64,000 nt of DNA from Blastobasis lacticolella. Lineage: Eukaryota; Arthropoda; Insecta; Lepidoptera; Blastobasidae. The stretch is taken from positions 20,334,001-20,398,000 of the forward strand of contig LR990050.1 of NCBI GenBank assembly GCA_905147135.1, read 5' to 3'. The notes beneath the pieces are model-generated. The model saw only the letters and a program-made list of their open reading frames with translations, made no database searches and was not told where the DNA came from. Both the position numbers and the translations under genes were made by a program. Position 1 is the first letter of the stretch, and the number at the start of each line of letters is the position of its first letter. Shown in pieces: positions 45,486 to 55,900 of this stretch.

Positions 45486-47458
45486 TGCACAAGAAAAAAT
45501 TGCACGTAGATATTCCCAATTTGTGTTCTAGAAAAGAAAATGACAGATAATATCCGGACTACCGAGTCAATAGTACCTACTCACATTTTACTAATCAGAT
45601 GCAAGTGGCCAAGGACAAACTCGTAAAGTTAGCAAGAGGAGACCAGTGTTCGATGGCGAACAACAAATGCTGCAAGCTGTGCATGGTCGACACGTCCTGT
45701 AGGTATCGGCACACCGCGGCCGAAGTCGTAACGGGTCGCCGTAAGCCGTAAAGTGCGCGTGCGTTGGGCAACCGCGGAACGGGAGCAGCCTCGGAGTGAC
45801 CGGCCATCGCAAACATGGCACGTACAGTAGTTTTAAGCAGATACCTATTTATCCACTTATATCAGCAGATACCTATTTATCCACTCCCAAAATTTGTATG
45901 CCGATGGCAGGTCGCAGAGACTTCATTTTACTACAAATGTACCTAACAACTGTATAAACCTGTGTACCACAAATTAATAAATGATTATGATTATGATTAT
46001 GATTATATGTAGCAAGTTAAAATTGTCACTCTATGAGAATTTGCTTAAATACGTAGGTTTGCAGTGCCTTAAAGATGGTACGTAAGTAGTTCGTCTTTCA
46101 AATTACTTCCGACGATAACAAGCGAAACCAGGTTTTAACGTCAGGATGACAACAAACAACTAGAACAATTTGGTACGTCAACAGCTCATAACAGACTGCT
46201 GTTTGTTTGTCTCTACAATAGTGGATACATTATCTCCACAGTTGGCAGAGCGGGAATGCAATGATTACGAAAATGTATAAAGTTGAACCACCAAGTTGTT
46301 ACTGAACCTGTATTGTTTTAATTAGATGGATGTTCATTCAATTAACTTGCATCTTTATGGAGTACCTAGACCGTAGTTTCCGTACGAAGTCCTCGAAGAA
46401 TAAATGACGTCATAGTCACGATTCGGCCGAAAGAAAGTAGCACTGGCATGATGTAACGAATGCAGTGATTCGGCGAGTGTCGCAGCTTCCTGCGGCGACG
46501 GCATGACGTCAGCGGAGCGCTTTGAGGCCATGATTGACTAGCTAGGTAAAGGGCTCACTAAAGTGGCAGCAAAACCTAGTATGTAGATACATTCCCGGAA
46601 TAGTAAGGTGAAAATTTTTCTTTTTGATATGCCGTAGCGTTTAATATTGCGACTTTATTTAGGAAAATTAGACCCAACTTTTATAAGGTACCTAAGTGTT
46701 GCTCAATTGTCTGCGAAATTGTCCCTTTCTCATTTTTTCTCGTATGCTGTATTGTGACCAAATGTACTGTGTCATGTGTGAGAGAGATGTAATAAATGAT
46801 TTTTATTTATTTATTTATATTTAAGTAGTTTGCCTTCTCCAAACAAGTGTAACAATGCAGCCTTAACCTACTTCTATTAAGAACATATGTGAGTGAATCT
46901 TCACTGAAAATCATGTAGAATAGTAGCTTAAACAATTTAAGAACCACCATGGACCAACCACCTCGTCTCATGCGAGGCGTGTCCTAAAACTTGCACAATT
47001 GAGGACTTGTTCGAGGCCAGTCCAAATGCTGTATGCGTCGCCGAATACTGGGCGAATAAAGTGTAAGGGGGAGATAAGTTAATCGACTGGATAAGAAGAA
47101 GAATTTAAAATACTTCGAAATCAATCAATCCGCCCGTGAGACAATACGATGCCACATATAAACTGACAGTTAAATAAATATACACAACAACACAATTTTT
47201 TGGCATGTTTTTAAATTGAGGCAATAACAACAAAACTAAGTATGGATCCCCAATAATAATTACCCCATTCTTTTCTTGTCAACGACATAAATAATTAGCT
47301 CACTCTAATAAAATTACCGCACAATAGTTCAAACTAGAAAATCTTTAAACTAATAATTAAGCACAAGTAAATAATTAGGTAGTAAAGAAAAGTAAATAAT
47401 TACGTAGTAAAGAAAAGTAAATAATTAGGTAGAAAAGTAAAGAGCGATGCACACTCAC

Positions 47459-47575
47459 CGAGACGTAGACGTGCGGTGCGCGGCGCGTGCGCGGAATGGC
47501 GGCGGACGGCGCGGCAAGTGCCGCCTTCCGGGCCGCACCTGCCGCCCACGCGCCGCGCCTAGGGGTAGCCCTTGC
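47459..47575 (-). promoter_or_regulatory. CpG-rich islet with splice donor: possible alternative first exon or promoter
   Basis: A GC-rich block in AT-rich DNA bounded on its minus-strand 3' side by GTCTCG|GTGAGTGTG. It lies 3.4 kb upstream of the ATG exon of F-spondin, so it could be an alternative non-coding first exon. No transcript evidence and no TATA box. Confidence 0.3.
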
Positions 47576-47899
47576 TGCTAACGAATCGCTTTTAAGAATA
47601 TGACTAGTGACATACGTTAGGAAAGTTCTCTTAATTGACTGCTAGATTTTAAGTGTGCGCAAATGGAAATATAAAAAAATACCGTTACGAGGTCCAAAAC
47701 TGTTCCACCAGTCTTAAGGTCCCCAGACATTTTGTGCATAAAGCTTTGAAAAACTGTAAATTTAAGTTCTGCAACAACCACTAAGCTAGATTGGCTAGGT
47801 ATCCAACCAATTAGGCCTAGTAGTCCTAGTGATACCTGCCACGAATCTGAAAAGGTCGATCACGCGATGGAAAGCCGCGACGTTGGCATTTGACAACCT

Positions 47900-48010
47900 A
47901 AGTTGTTCAGTAGCTTAACATGCCTGCCACGCAGAGGTCCCGGGTTCGGTTCCAGGCCGGGCAGAAATTAAAAATAGATGGCGCTGTGTGAATTGTCCAA
48001 ACATATTTAT
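47900..48010 (+). mobile_element. tRNA-headed SINE fragment
   Basis: GTTCAGTAGCTTAACATGCC, GGTCCCGGGTTCGGTTCC, GCCGGGCAGAAATTAAAAAT and GATGGCGCTGTGTGAATTGT, the same family as 29698-29940 with an internal deletion. Confidence 0.7.
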
Positions 48011-48645
48011 TTATCCTCGTCATTTCAGCCGCAGGATAAACATAGGCTTTAGGTTCCCTATATGTAAAAATTTATTGGGAATATAATCATTGTGAATTCT
48101 AATATGAATTACAGAATAACCCCACCATCCTACAGCCATTTCCACATTCATATGCTCTTGCCGTCCCGGTGTAGAGATTCCATGCTCAAAAATACTCTTG
48201 TATAAATGAACTGCGCTGAGACAGCCCTGGCCGAGGCACGCGCCGCATGTTATTATCATTAATTCAACCGAAATTAAACATGTGTTACTCCTGTTGTTTC
48301 AGGTACAGTGTCCACAAGACTACGGTGTTGCTTACATAGTAATTAAGGGGTGAGTTTGTTATGCGAATCTGGAATCACTGGCCACTTATCTCTCTACTCT
48401 CTCTCCGTTACCTTTTAAATACTCAACTCAAGTCCTACACCAATTAGGTGCGGCAGGAAGTTTCCTGAATTAGTTAATTTAGTAGATCGTGCCTATCTAT
48501 TATATCCAAGACGAAGTCGACGACATTCATAATTACGAAGGTAAATTACGAAATGAATTAACTCTTCATTAGCCCAATAAAATAAAATTGATGATTTTGA
48601 GATTCCGATCACACTCGCGTATATTAACTGAGGTTGGTTTATTAA

Positions 48646-48853
48646 TCCTATCTACTATTGTAAAAAGTTCGGGGATGTAAGTTTTTCTTCAAAAATCTGA
48701 GGTGAGGTTACTCCTTGACTTGACTGAACGTTTTGTTACTCCTTGCAAAAAGTACTGGACAGATTTTGATGAAATTTGGCAATAATGTAGCACGAGGACT
48801 GAAACGTAATTATCGAAACTCAAGGGCACGAAGTCGCGGGCAAAAGCTAGTAC
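48646..48853 (+). repeat. Helitron-like element with TC start and CTAGT end
   Basis: Starts TCCTATCTACTATTGTAAAA and ends GAAGTCGCGGGCAAAAGCTA followed by GT. Carries the lepidopteran-type CTGGACAGATTTTGATGAAA word. Non-coding; the class assignment is inferred from the termini. Confidence 0.6.
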
Positions 48854-49544
48854 ACACTAGCCGTGTAGTTACTATATAAAAGTATTGTAGTAGTTTCCCC
48901 GCCGGCATGCTCAACAATGGACACGCGATAATAGGTTGCAAGAGCAGAGCCCGCGCGGGCCGCCTTGGCCGGAAACGGCGGCGCGAGTAATTGCCTAATT
49001 AATTACTCTAGGTTTCCGGCCCCTGCTTTACGATTGTACTCGCAGCATCCTGCGGTTTTACTCGCATTTTTATAATGCGGACCGACTCTGTTTCATGTAA
49101 GGATTATTTGTGATAAGGATAAATTGATGATGGTGTACAGTTCCTACGCTCAAATGGTCTACGCACTTAGACAAGCCGGCGCTGCCTCGTGTCAAAAGGC
49201 GGCAGCGGCTACTTCAAAGACTAGGCGCGCGCCGTACAAACGCATTGTATTTTGGACGCATTTTACATTGATCTCGCCTGATAAACGTTAATAATAAACA
49301 CACTAAGTGATTTGGAGGATTCTGATTAATAATATTCTTTGTGTTTTGTTACTAATCAGAAATAATAAAAACAATAATCTGCTAAATTAAATCATGTAAT
49401 TATATTCACATGTAGTTTCCAAAAACAGTGCGGGTGTACTGCAAACCATTTGCCCAAACTAACTGCATTTCCTGACTTTATGAAGCTAAGTTAGTCCATT
49501 GTTTAAAGCCAGTACAAATCCTACAAATTTTATATCTACTGGTA

Positions 49545-49772
49545 TAATTTTTGCCGACTCTTAAGTAAAATATTTGAAAAAGTTATACTGGACCAACTAA
49601 AAGTTCATTTTTACGGAAATAACTTATTGCACCATAAATAATTCGGTTTTTCGCGGGGTCGTTCGACGTTCAGATGTTGTGCTTCCAAACATATTTTCGA
49701 AGCCTGGGAGGAATCACGCGATGCTGTAGGGAAGAGAGATCTATAGGGGTCCCTCAGGGATCTATCATTTTG
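49545..49772 (+). mobile_element. CR1/Jockey-like reverse-transcriptase fragment
   Basis: Reads LLSKIFEKVILDQLKVHFYG, NNLLHHK(stop)FGFSRGRST, then in another frame GVPQGSIILG. These are RT motifs from two adjacent conserved blocks. Stops and frameshifts show it is dead. Confidence 0.7.
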
Positions 49773-50950
49773 GGTTGCGGTCCAAGTTGGTGCCCGAGGC
49801 CTATATTGACATAATCCGAGACATATATTGCGATTCTGAATCGATTGCTGTTGGTGACACCAATCCTTTCCCTATTGCCGTTGGAGTACACCAGGGCTCT
49901 GTGCTCAGCCTACTTCCGTTCAACGTGATATTAGATGTACCTACTGTCAGACAGCATCCGAGACTATCATGAGATGCCTCTGTGGCTGCCATGTATGCTG
50001 ACGTCAAGGGGCGACTAGTCCAACGTGAATATATACATCAGCCCAAATACCTGGGATCTGTACTTAACGCAACCGGGGACATCGTCAGCGACGTCAAAGC
50101 CCGAATGTCCGAGGCTTGGGTCAAATGGCGGGAGGTGACAGGTGTCATTTGTTACCATAAAATGCCGATAACGCTGAAGCGACAGGTCTACAAGACCATA
50201 ATGAGGAGTTTTCCAGTAGGTATTATTAGTTGGTTTCAAAAAGCATCAATAGATGGCGCTCCTACAATTTTGGTAATCTTTTTATACTCTGTATGATGGT
50301 AGCAGTGATTTCATGCAGCCAACTAATACTAAACTTAAAAATAAAATGTTTATTAATACAATCATAACTGTTAAAGGTTGAACGAAGTGTAAAAATAAAT
50401 ATTTATAGAAGTTGGCATTATGTTCCATTATTTTTACAACCTCTAAAATGGTTGAAAACGATTGATAAATACAATATTATCCAATACAACGTACCCAGTG
50501 TTTATATCTAGTTTGCTAAGAACCTATTTCAAGCGATTATCAATTACCAAAATTGTCGGGGCGCCATCTAGTGAGTGGTTAGGAATGCCTTAAATACCTA
50601 TTGGAAAACTCCTCATTAGACCTGCTCTCCTATAAGGCAGGGAGACTTAGCCCCTACTAGAGCGACACAAGCAGGAGCTGCACGTCACCGAAATAAAGAT
50701 GCTGCGGTGAATGTGTGGAGTTTCACGAAAGGATCGCGTTCGAAACGCCCACTTTCGAGGTAACCTTGGCATCCGTAACATCGCAGAAGCGATGGCTTGT
50801 CGTCTGAAGAATGATATGCGTGCTTACAAGCTAACCACCACGGATGTTGAAGACCGAGCGAAGTAGGCAAGGAAGAGTAGGAAGGCGAACCGGCCCTCAC
50901 GTACCGCGCGGGAGCGCAACCGAGACATAACGCCGAGATTATGATGATGT
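49773..50950 (+). mobile_element. RTE-like LINE fragment interrupted by a MITE
   Basis: The first part reads LVPEAYIDIIRDIYCDSES, VGVHQGSVLSLLPFNVILD and later KYLGSVLNATGDIVSDVKAR, MSEAWVKWREVTGVICYHKM. After the inserted MITE (50200-50617) it resumes as AGACCTGCTCTCCTAT and a C-terminal region (HVTEIKMLR-like). Frameshifts make it non-functional. Confidence 0.75.
50200..50617. mobile_element. MITE with AATGAGGAGTTTTCC ends, nested in RTE fragment
   Basis: The terminal inverted repeats AATGAGGAGTTTTCC / GGAAAACTCCTCATT are perfect. It lies between ACAAGACCATA and AGACCTGCT of the RTE sequence, which would otherwise be contiguous. The interior matches 34641-35141 without the tandem duplication. 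Confidence 0.85.
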
Positions 50951-51052
50951 ATGCTTTTGATATATAAAATAGCCGATAACTACGTACAAGGGACCAAGTT
51001 TGAGTTCAAGTGCGGAAAAAGGAGCCCATTAACCTTAACCTTTAGCCGAAGG

Positions 51053-51170
51053 ATTTGTACAAGAAGAACCAGCATAAGAACTCTACTTCTTATGCTGGTT
51101 CTTTTTGTACAAATCATGTGTGCATCTGTGCATGATGCTACAGAATTCTAATTCTGTAGCATCATGCACA
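51053..51170. repeat. Twin back-to-back hairpins
   Basis: Hairpin 1 (51053-51114) has 28-bp arms with one mismatch (ATTTGTACAAGAAGAACCAG...) and a 6-nt loop. Hairpin 2 (51127-51170) has perfect 21-bp arms (TGTGCATGATGCTACAGAAT...) and a 2-nt loop. Only 12 bp separate them. They could be fold-back mobile elements, cruciform sites or small-RNA precursors. Confidence 0.9.
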
Positions 51171-51850
51171 TAACATGGGGAATCTGCCGTTAAACGGCAC
51201 ACTCATGACGTGTTTTCGCCATAGAAATTGAACCATAGGGCCGTCCTCCTAACAGAGTAAGAAATTTCATTTGTCATTGAGGAAATTTGACTAATGGGAT
51301 AGTTTCTCAAAGTACCATAAACTTACAACTACTATAATCTATTACTACTACTACTTTTTTTTTGGAGTTTGGACTCTCCAAACTAATAAATACTAATGTC
51401 TCAATAACTGAGAAGCTATTTGAAAAGCTATGAAACTTCTCCCAAACAGAGACAGCGGCCGCGGGGGCGGTCTGTCCGTACGGGCACGTTTGTTTCACAC
51501 TACCGCGGCGGCGCTCAATGTCAAAGCGCAATGTCGCGACTCGCGAATTAGTGCCATCGCCACGTTTTTATCCGCTAATTTGCACATATGACAGCTGCCG
51601 CATGATCGCCGATGTGACCGCACGTCTCCACAGACAAAAACGGTGATAAAAGGGCGGAGCTTTCGGTCGTGGGCCTCGCCGGCAGGCGCTTTTAGGAAAT
51701 GTATCATAGACTGCCACTTATCACATCTGATAGCGACCGCACCTGCCCCCGTAGATCACCTCTGTTCGGGAGTCTTTATACTATTTTGATAAATATTAAT
51801 AGGTACATATCTGGTTGTAAATAAATAGATAAACACATTGCTTGCAATAT

Positions 51851-51856
51851 TTTATT
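51851..51856 (-). terminator. Candidate polyadenylation signal of the KIAA0930 homologue
   Basis: AATAAA on the minus strand about 1.0 kb past the stop at 52874, followed by a T/GT-rich stretch (TGTGTTTATCTATTTATTT). It is the first good match found downstream. Confidence 0.45.
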
Positions 51857-52824
51857 CAGTCAAATGATATAAATATTAAATATCGCTATACACACGTCGC
51901 GACACGTCCCGATAGCCACGGACACTGCGCGGAACCACCGCCGCCACAAGGGACAGACATCATACATTATCATTACAAATGAATCTTTTCTTAATTTACT
52001 CTGAAACGGTTACAGTAAACTGTATTTCCCTACTTTCGTTTTTACTATTATTCATTAATCAGTACGCAAGAGACACAATTTGCCTTTACATATAAAACTA
52101 TACTATGAACAAGATGTCTAAACCCTGTGGCGCCACTCCAGTGGTTCCCAATTCCATAATGGTATCCTAAAAATTAACAGTTTACGTATGTATAAAAATA
52201 AATTATTTCCGTTCACGAGAAACAACGAAACGGCCGGTTGGCACCAGCGGCTTAGGCCGCGTTGACTAGAAAACGATATGCCGCTGGTGGGTTACACAAT
52301 ACACAGCGAGTATATGGGATAAAAATACACGAGATATTTGAATTATGAGTAGGAACTTAACGTAATAATATCTCTCGTTGGAATGTTGCCATCCGGTCGC
52401 GGGATCGCGCCGGGTTGGCTTCGATTTGTACTTGTTACTGGAATGTGGAAGCTTCAGCGCCACTCACAAGGTAGCGCCATAAGCGGATTGAAAATAGATT
52501 TGCTAGCTTTGGCTTTTTGTAAAATTATACTTTCACGTACGCTTATTAGGAAGCGTCGCCACGCCGCGGTCACTCGGAGTCCACAGGAACGCCGTATACA
52601 ACATTTTATCTTTTGTACACACAATCGTAAGGCAATACAACGCTTACCGCCATCTCTCCCCGCTACTACTCCAATTTCGTATTTAGATACATTTGTGCGT
52701 ATTACTGAGGTATCTGTTATACCGTACTGTACTGTAAAGTAGACATAAGAAACTAACCGACTTTACACGGTCGACGAAATTTAAAGTAGTTCTTAAACTG
52801 ATTCCATAAGCCGTAGACATGGGT

Positions 52825-52870
52825 GGTGTAGGCGGGGCGGGCGGGGCGGGGCGGGGGCGGGGGCGGGGGG
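52825..52870 (+). repeat. G-rich tract just past the KIAA0930-homologue stop
   Basis: Consecutive GGGCGGGG-type runs (GGCGGGGCGGGCGGGGCGGG and onward) give many G3-G6 blocks on the plus strand, a potential G-quadruplex. On the transcribed RNA it is C-rich and lies in the first bases of the 3' UTR. Confidence 0.8.
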
Positions 52871-52873
52871 CGC

Positions 52874-52914
52874 TCAGAACGTCAGGATCGGCTCTTCGCG
52901 GTGATCCAGGATAT
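52874..52914 (-). CDS. KIAA0930-homologue terminal exon
   Basis: Completes DILDHREEPILTF and a TGA at 52876-52874. The acceptor is TGTTCCAG, phase 1. DIL..R..PIL matches the extreme C-terminus of the family, so this short exon is well supported. Confidence 0.9.
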
Positions 52915-55900
52915 CTGGAACAAGCGAGGCAATTAAATTGACAAAATGAACTTCCAGAATTCACCAGATGGCGCTACTGAGAAGTGAAGTCCGTTGTCAA
53001 AATTTTGACGTGGACAGAAATAACTGCTGTAAAATGACAAATCTAATCCAGCCAATAATCATCATTATCTTAGCGTCTATACGGCTTATGCTAGAGTCCG
53101 CTTTCTTACTTTTTTTGCTATACTTCGTTCGGCATCCTCAAGTAATAAACTCGAGCTTTTAACTGCGCGATATAAATATCATTCCTCCCAATCAATTCTA
53201 GCCACTGACAAGGAATTTTGAAATCAGACCTTACGTCTCAGTAGCGCCCTCTGGTGGATTTTGGAATCGCGAAATCTCTCATCGATATTTTAAAATCTCG
53301 AATATCTGTGGCCGATTTTCTCGGGCTACGGGCCTGCCGCTTGCCGTCCTTCCGGCGGTGGAAGGTCCTACCTTTGGCGATGCTCCACCAAGGCAGCGTG
53401 ACGTAGGTGAGGTAGGCGTTGAGCGGCGCGGAGGACTGCCGCTTGCCCTCCTTCCGGCGGTGGAAGGTCCTACCTTTGGCGATGCTCCACCAAGGCAGCG
53501 TGACGTAGGTGAGGTAGGCGTTGAGCGGCGCGGAGGACTGCCGCTTGCCCTCCTTCCGGCGGTGGAAGGTCCTACCTTTGGCGATGCTCCACCAAGGCAG
53601 CGTGACGTAGGTGAGGTAGGCGTTGAGCGGCGCGGAGGACTGCCGCTTGCCCTCCTTCCGGCGGTGGAAGGTCCTACCTTTGGCGATGCTCCACCAAGGC
53701 AGCGTGACGTAGGTGAGGTAGGCGTTGAGCGGCGCGGAGGACTGCCGCTTGCCCTCCTTCCGGCGGTGGAAGGTCCTACCTTTGGCGATGCTCCACCAAG
53801 GCAGCGTGACGTAGGTGAGGTAGGCGTTGAGCGGCGCGGAGGACTGCCGCTTGCCCTCCTTCCGGCGGTGGAAGGTCCTACCTTTGGCGATGCTCCACCA
53901 AGGCAGCGTGACGTAGGTGAGGTAGGCGTTGAGCGGCGCGGAGGACTGCCGCTTGCCCTCCTTCCGGCGGTGGAAGGTCCTACCTTTGGCGATGCTCCAC
54001 CAAGGCAGCGTGACGTAGGTGAGGTAGGCGTTGAGCGGCGCGGAGGACTGCCGCTTGCCCTCCTTCCGGCGGTGGAAGGTCCTACCTTTGGCGATGCTCC
54101 ACCAAGGCAGCGTGACGTAGGTGAGGTAGGCGTTGAGCGGCGCGGAGGACTGCCGCTTGCCCTCCTTCCGGCGGTGGAAGGTCCTACCTTTGGCGATGCT
54201 CCACCAAGGCAGCGTGACGTAGGTGAGGTAGGCGTTGAGCGGCGCGGAGGACTGCCGCTTGCCCTCCTTCCGGCGGTGGAAGGTCCTACCTTTGGCGATG
54301 CTCCACCAAGGCAGCGTGACGTAGGTGAGGTAGGCGTTGAGCGGCGCGGAGGACTGCCGCTTGCCCTCCTTCCGGCGGTGGAAGGTCCTACCTTTGGCGA
54401 TGCTCCACCAAGGCAGCGTGACGTAGGTGAGGTAGGCGTTGAGCGGCGCGGAGGACTGCCGCTTGCCCTCCTTCCGGCGGTGGAAGGTCCTACCTTTGGC
54501 GATGCTCCACCAAGGCAGCGTGACGTAGGTGAGGTAGGCGTTGAGCGGCGCGGAGGACTGCCGCTTGCCCTCCTTCCAGAGGTGGAAGGTCCTACCTTTG
54601 GCGATGCTCCACCAAGGCAGCGTGACGTAGGTGAGGTAGGCGTTGAGCGGCGCGGAGGACTGCCGCTTGCCCTCCTTCCAGAGGTGGAAGGTCTGCGTGA
54701 AGCCGCGCATCGCCCACAGCGGGTTGTACGCGCCGTCGTCCAGCTCTGCAACGCAACGGCGGGGCCGGGTCAGTGGGCAAGGGGGGCGGGTACTATCACA
54801 TTTATTCGCTGGATAACCAGCTATAGTCCAATAATTTATGCGTGTAAATGAAAGTATTGCGTACTGTGCGTCGCGTTTGGAGACACGCCACGAAGAGACA
54901 GTGCTACCGACTTCTCATTTTAGTAGACGGCGGTGCTAGTGAGGCTGGGGGAATGACATTCACTATATGGCGTCCATGGTACTGAACAGATAGGTTGTCT
55001 GTGGCAAACTGACATTTGGCGCTCGTTTGGAAATACACATATCGTAGTGACGCAATAACGTGCAATTTTGTCCACGTTTGGATACACATAGTTTTACCCT
55101 ATTACCAACGATAATTATCGATACCATTCCTTTTTTTATATACCACTAAGGTAGCAGAGAAACATACATATGTCCTGCCTGACGATGAGCAGTCTTCATC
55201 CAGGGGCATCACCCCCGTGATATGATCATATCGCATGCTCAACCCTACCAACACCGACGCCGATGCTGGCGACACCGGCGCAGTGCTACCTTACCGTGGT
55301 GGTCGCGGGGCAGGTCGCACCAGTAGTAGACGTCGGTGCCGTCGGGCGTGGTGCGGCGCGGCGGCGGCGGCGCGCGCCGGAACAGCAGCGACCCCGGCGC
55401 GCGGCCCCGCCAGCCGCGCGGCAGCGTGCAGTACGCCCGGGCGCCCGCCCACGGGCCCTCCGGCTCCGACGACCCCGCCGTCGCCCCCGCGTCGGGCGTC
55501 GTCGAGTACATCCGCTCGCTGGGGAGCTCCTCGGCGCCGCGGACGGTCTCGCCGTCGCCGTCGCCGTCGCGAGCGGACACGCTGGCGGCGTGCTGGAGCC
55601 CGTACTCGTCGAGCGCGGCGGCGTCGTGGCCGACCTCGCACTCGCCGGCGCCGGGCGAGTCGGCGGGGGCGGGGCGGGGTGCGGGGCGGGGCGCGGGGGC
55701 GGCGAGGGCCCTGGGCAGGGGCCTGAGCGGCGGCGGCGCGCGCACGGGCTGCGGGCTGCGGCGCGCGCGCGGCGCCAGCGTGCGCAGGCAAGCAGGCGAG
55801 TCCACGGGCGGCGGCCGCGGCCCGCACACGGCGCCCATGCAGGCCGCGCGCCCCGCCCGTCCCGCCCGCCCGCGCCCGGAGGAAGCCTGGCTCGCGCGAC

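Larger units (their letters stand above)
45001..52873. other. Intergenic region between F-spondin and the KIAA0930 homologue
   Basis: Apart from the listed repeats, the LINE composite (49545-50950), twin hairpins and the islet at 47459, I see no gene. A GATTAT microsatellite lies near 45980-46007, and TGACGTCA occurs near 46406. The stretch 51171-52873 includes the probable 3' UTR of the KIAA0930 homologue. Confidence 0.5.

Noticed and set aside
48020..48259. 79-residue minus-strand gene (CGACLGQGCLSAVHLYK...)
   Set aside because: The segment resembles dispersed repeat sequence (ACATTCATATGCTC, GTAGAGATTCCATG) and adjoins a SINE. No start context or family match.
53334..54689. CRISPR-like or bacterial repeat array
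   Set aside because: The units are contiguous with no unique spacers and encode a conserved animal protein segment.
53358..54851. 497-residue open frame on the plus strand and a second long minus frame over the tandem array
   Set aside because: They exist only because the 102-bp unit is a multiple of three and stop-free in several frames. The minus frame that carries LNAYLTYVTLP matches the gene family and splices correctly; the others do not.
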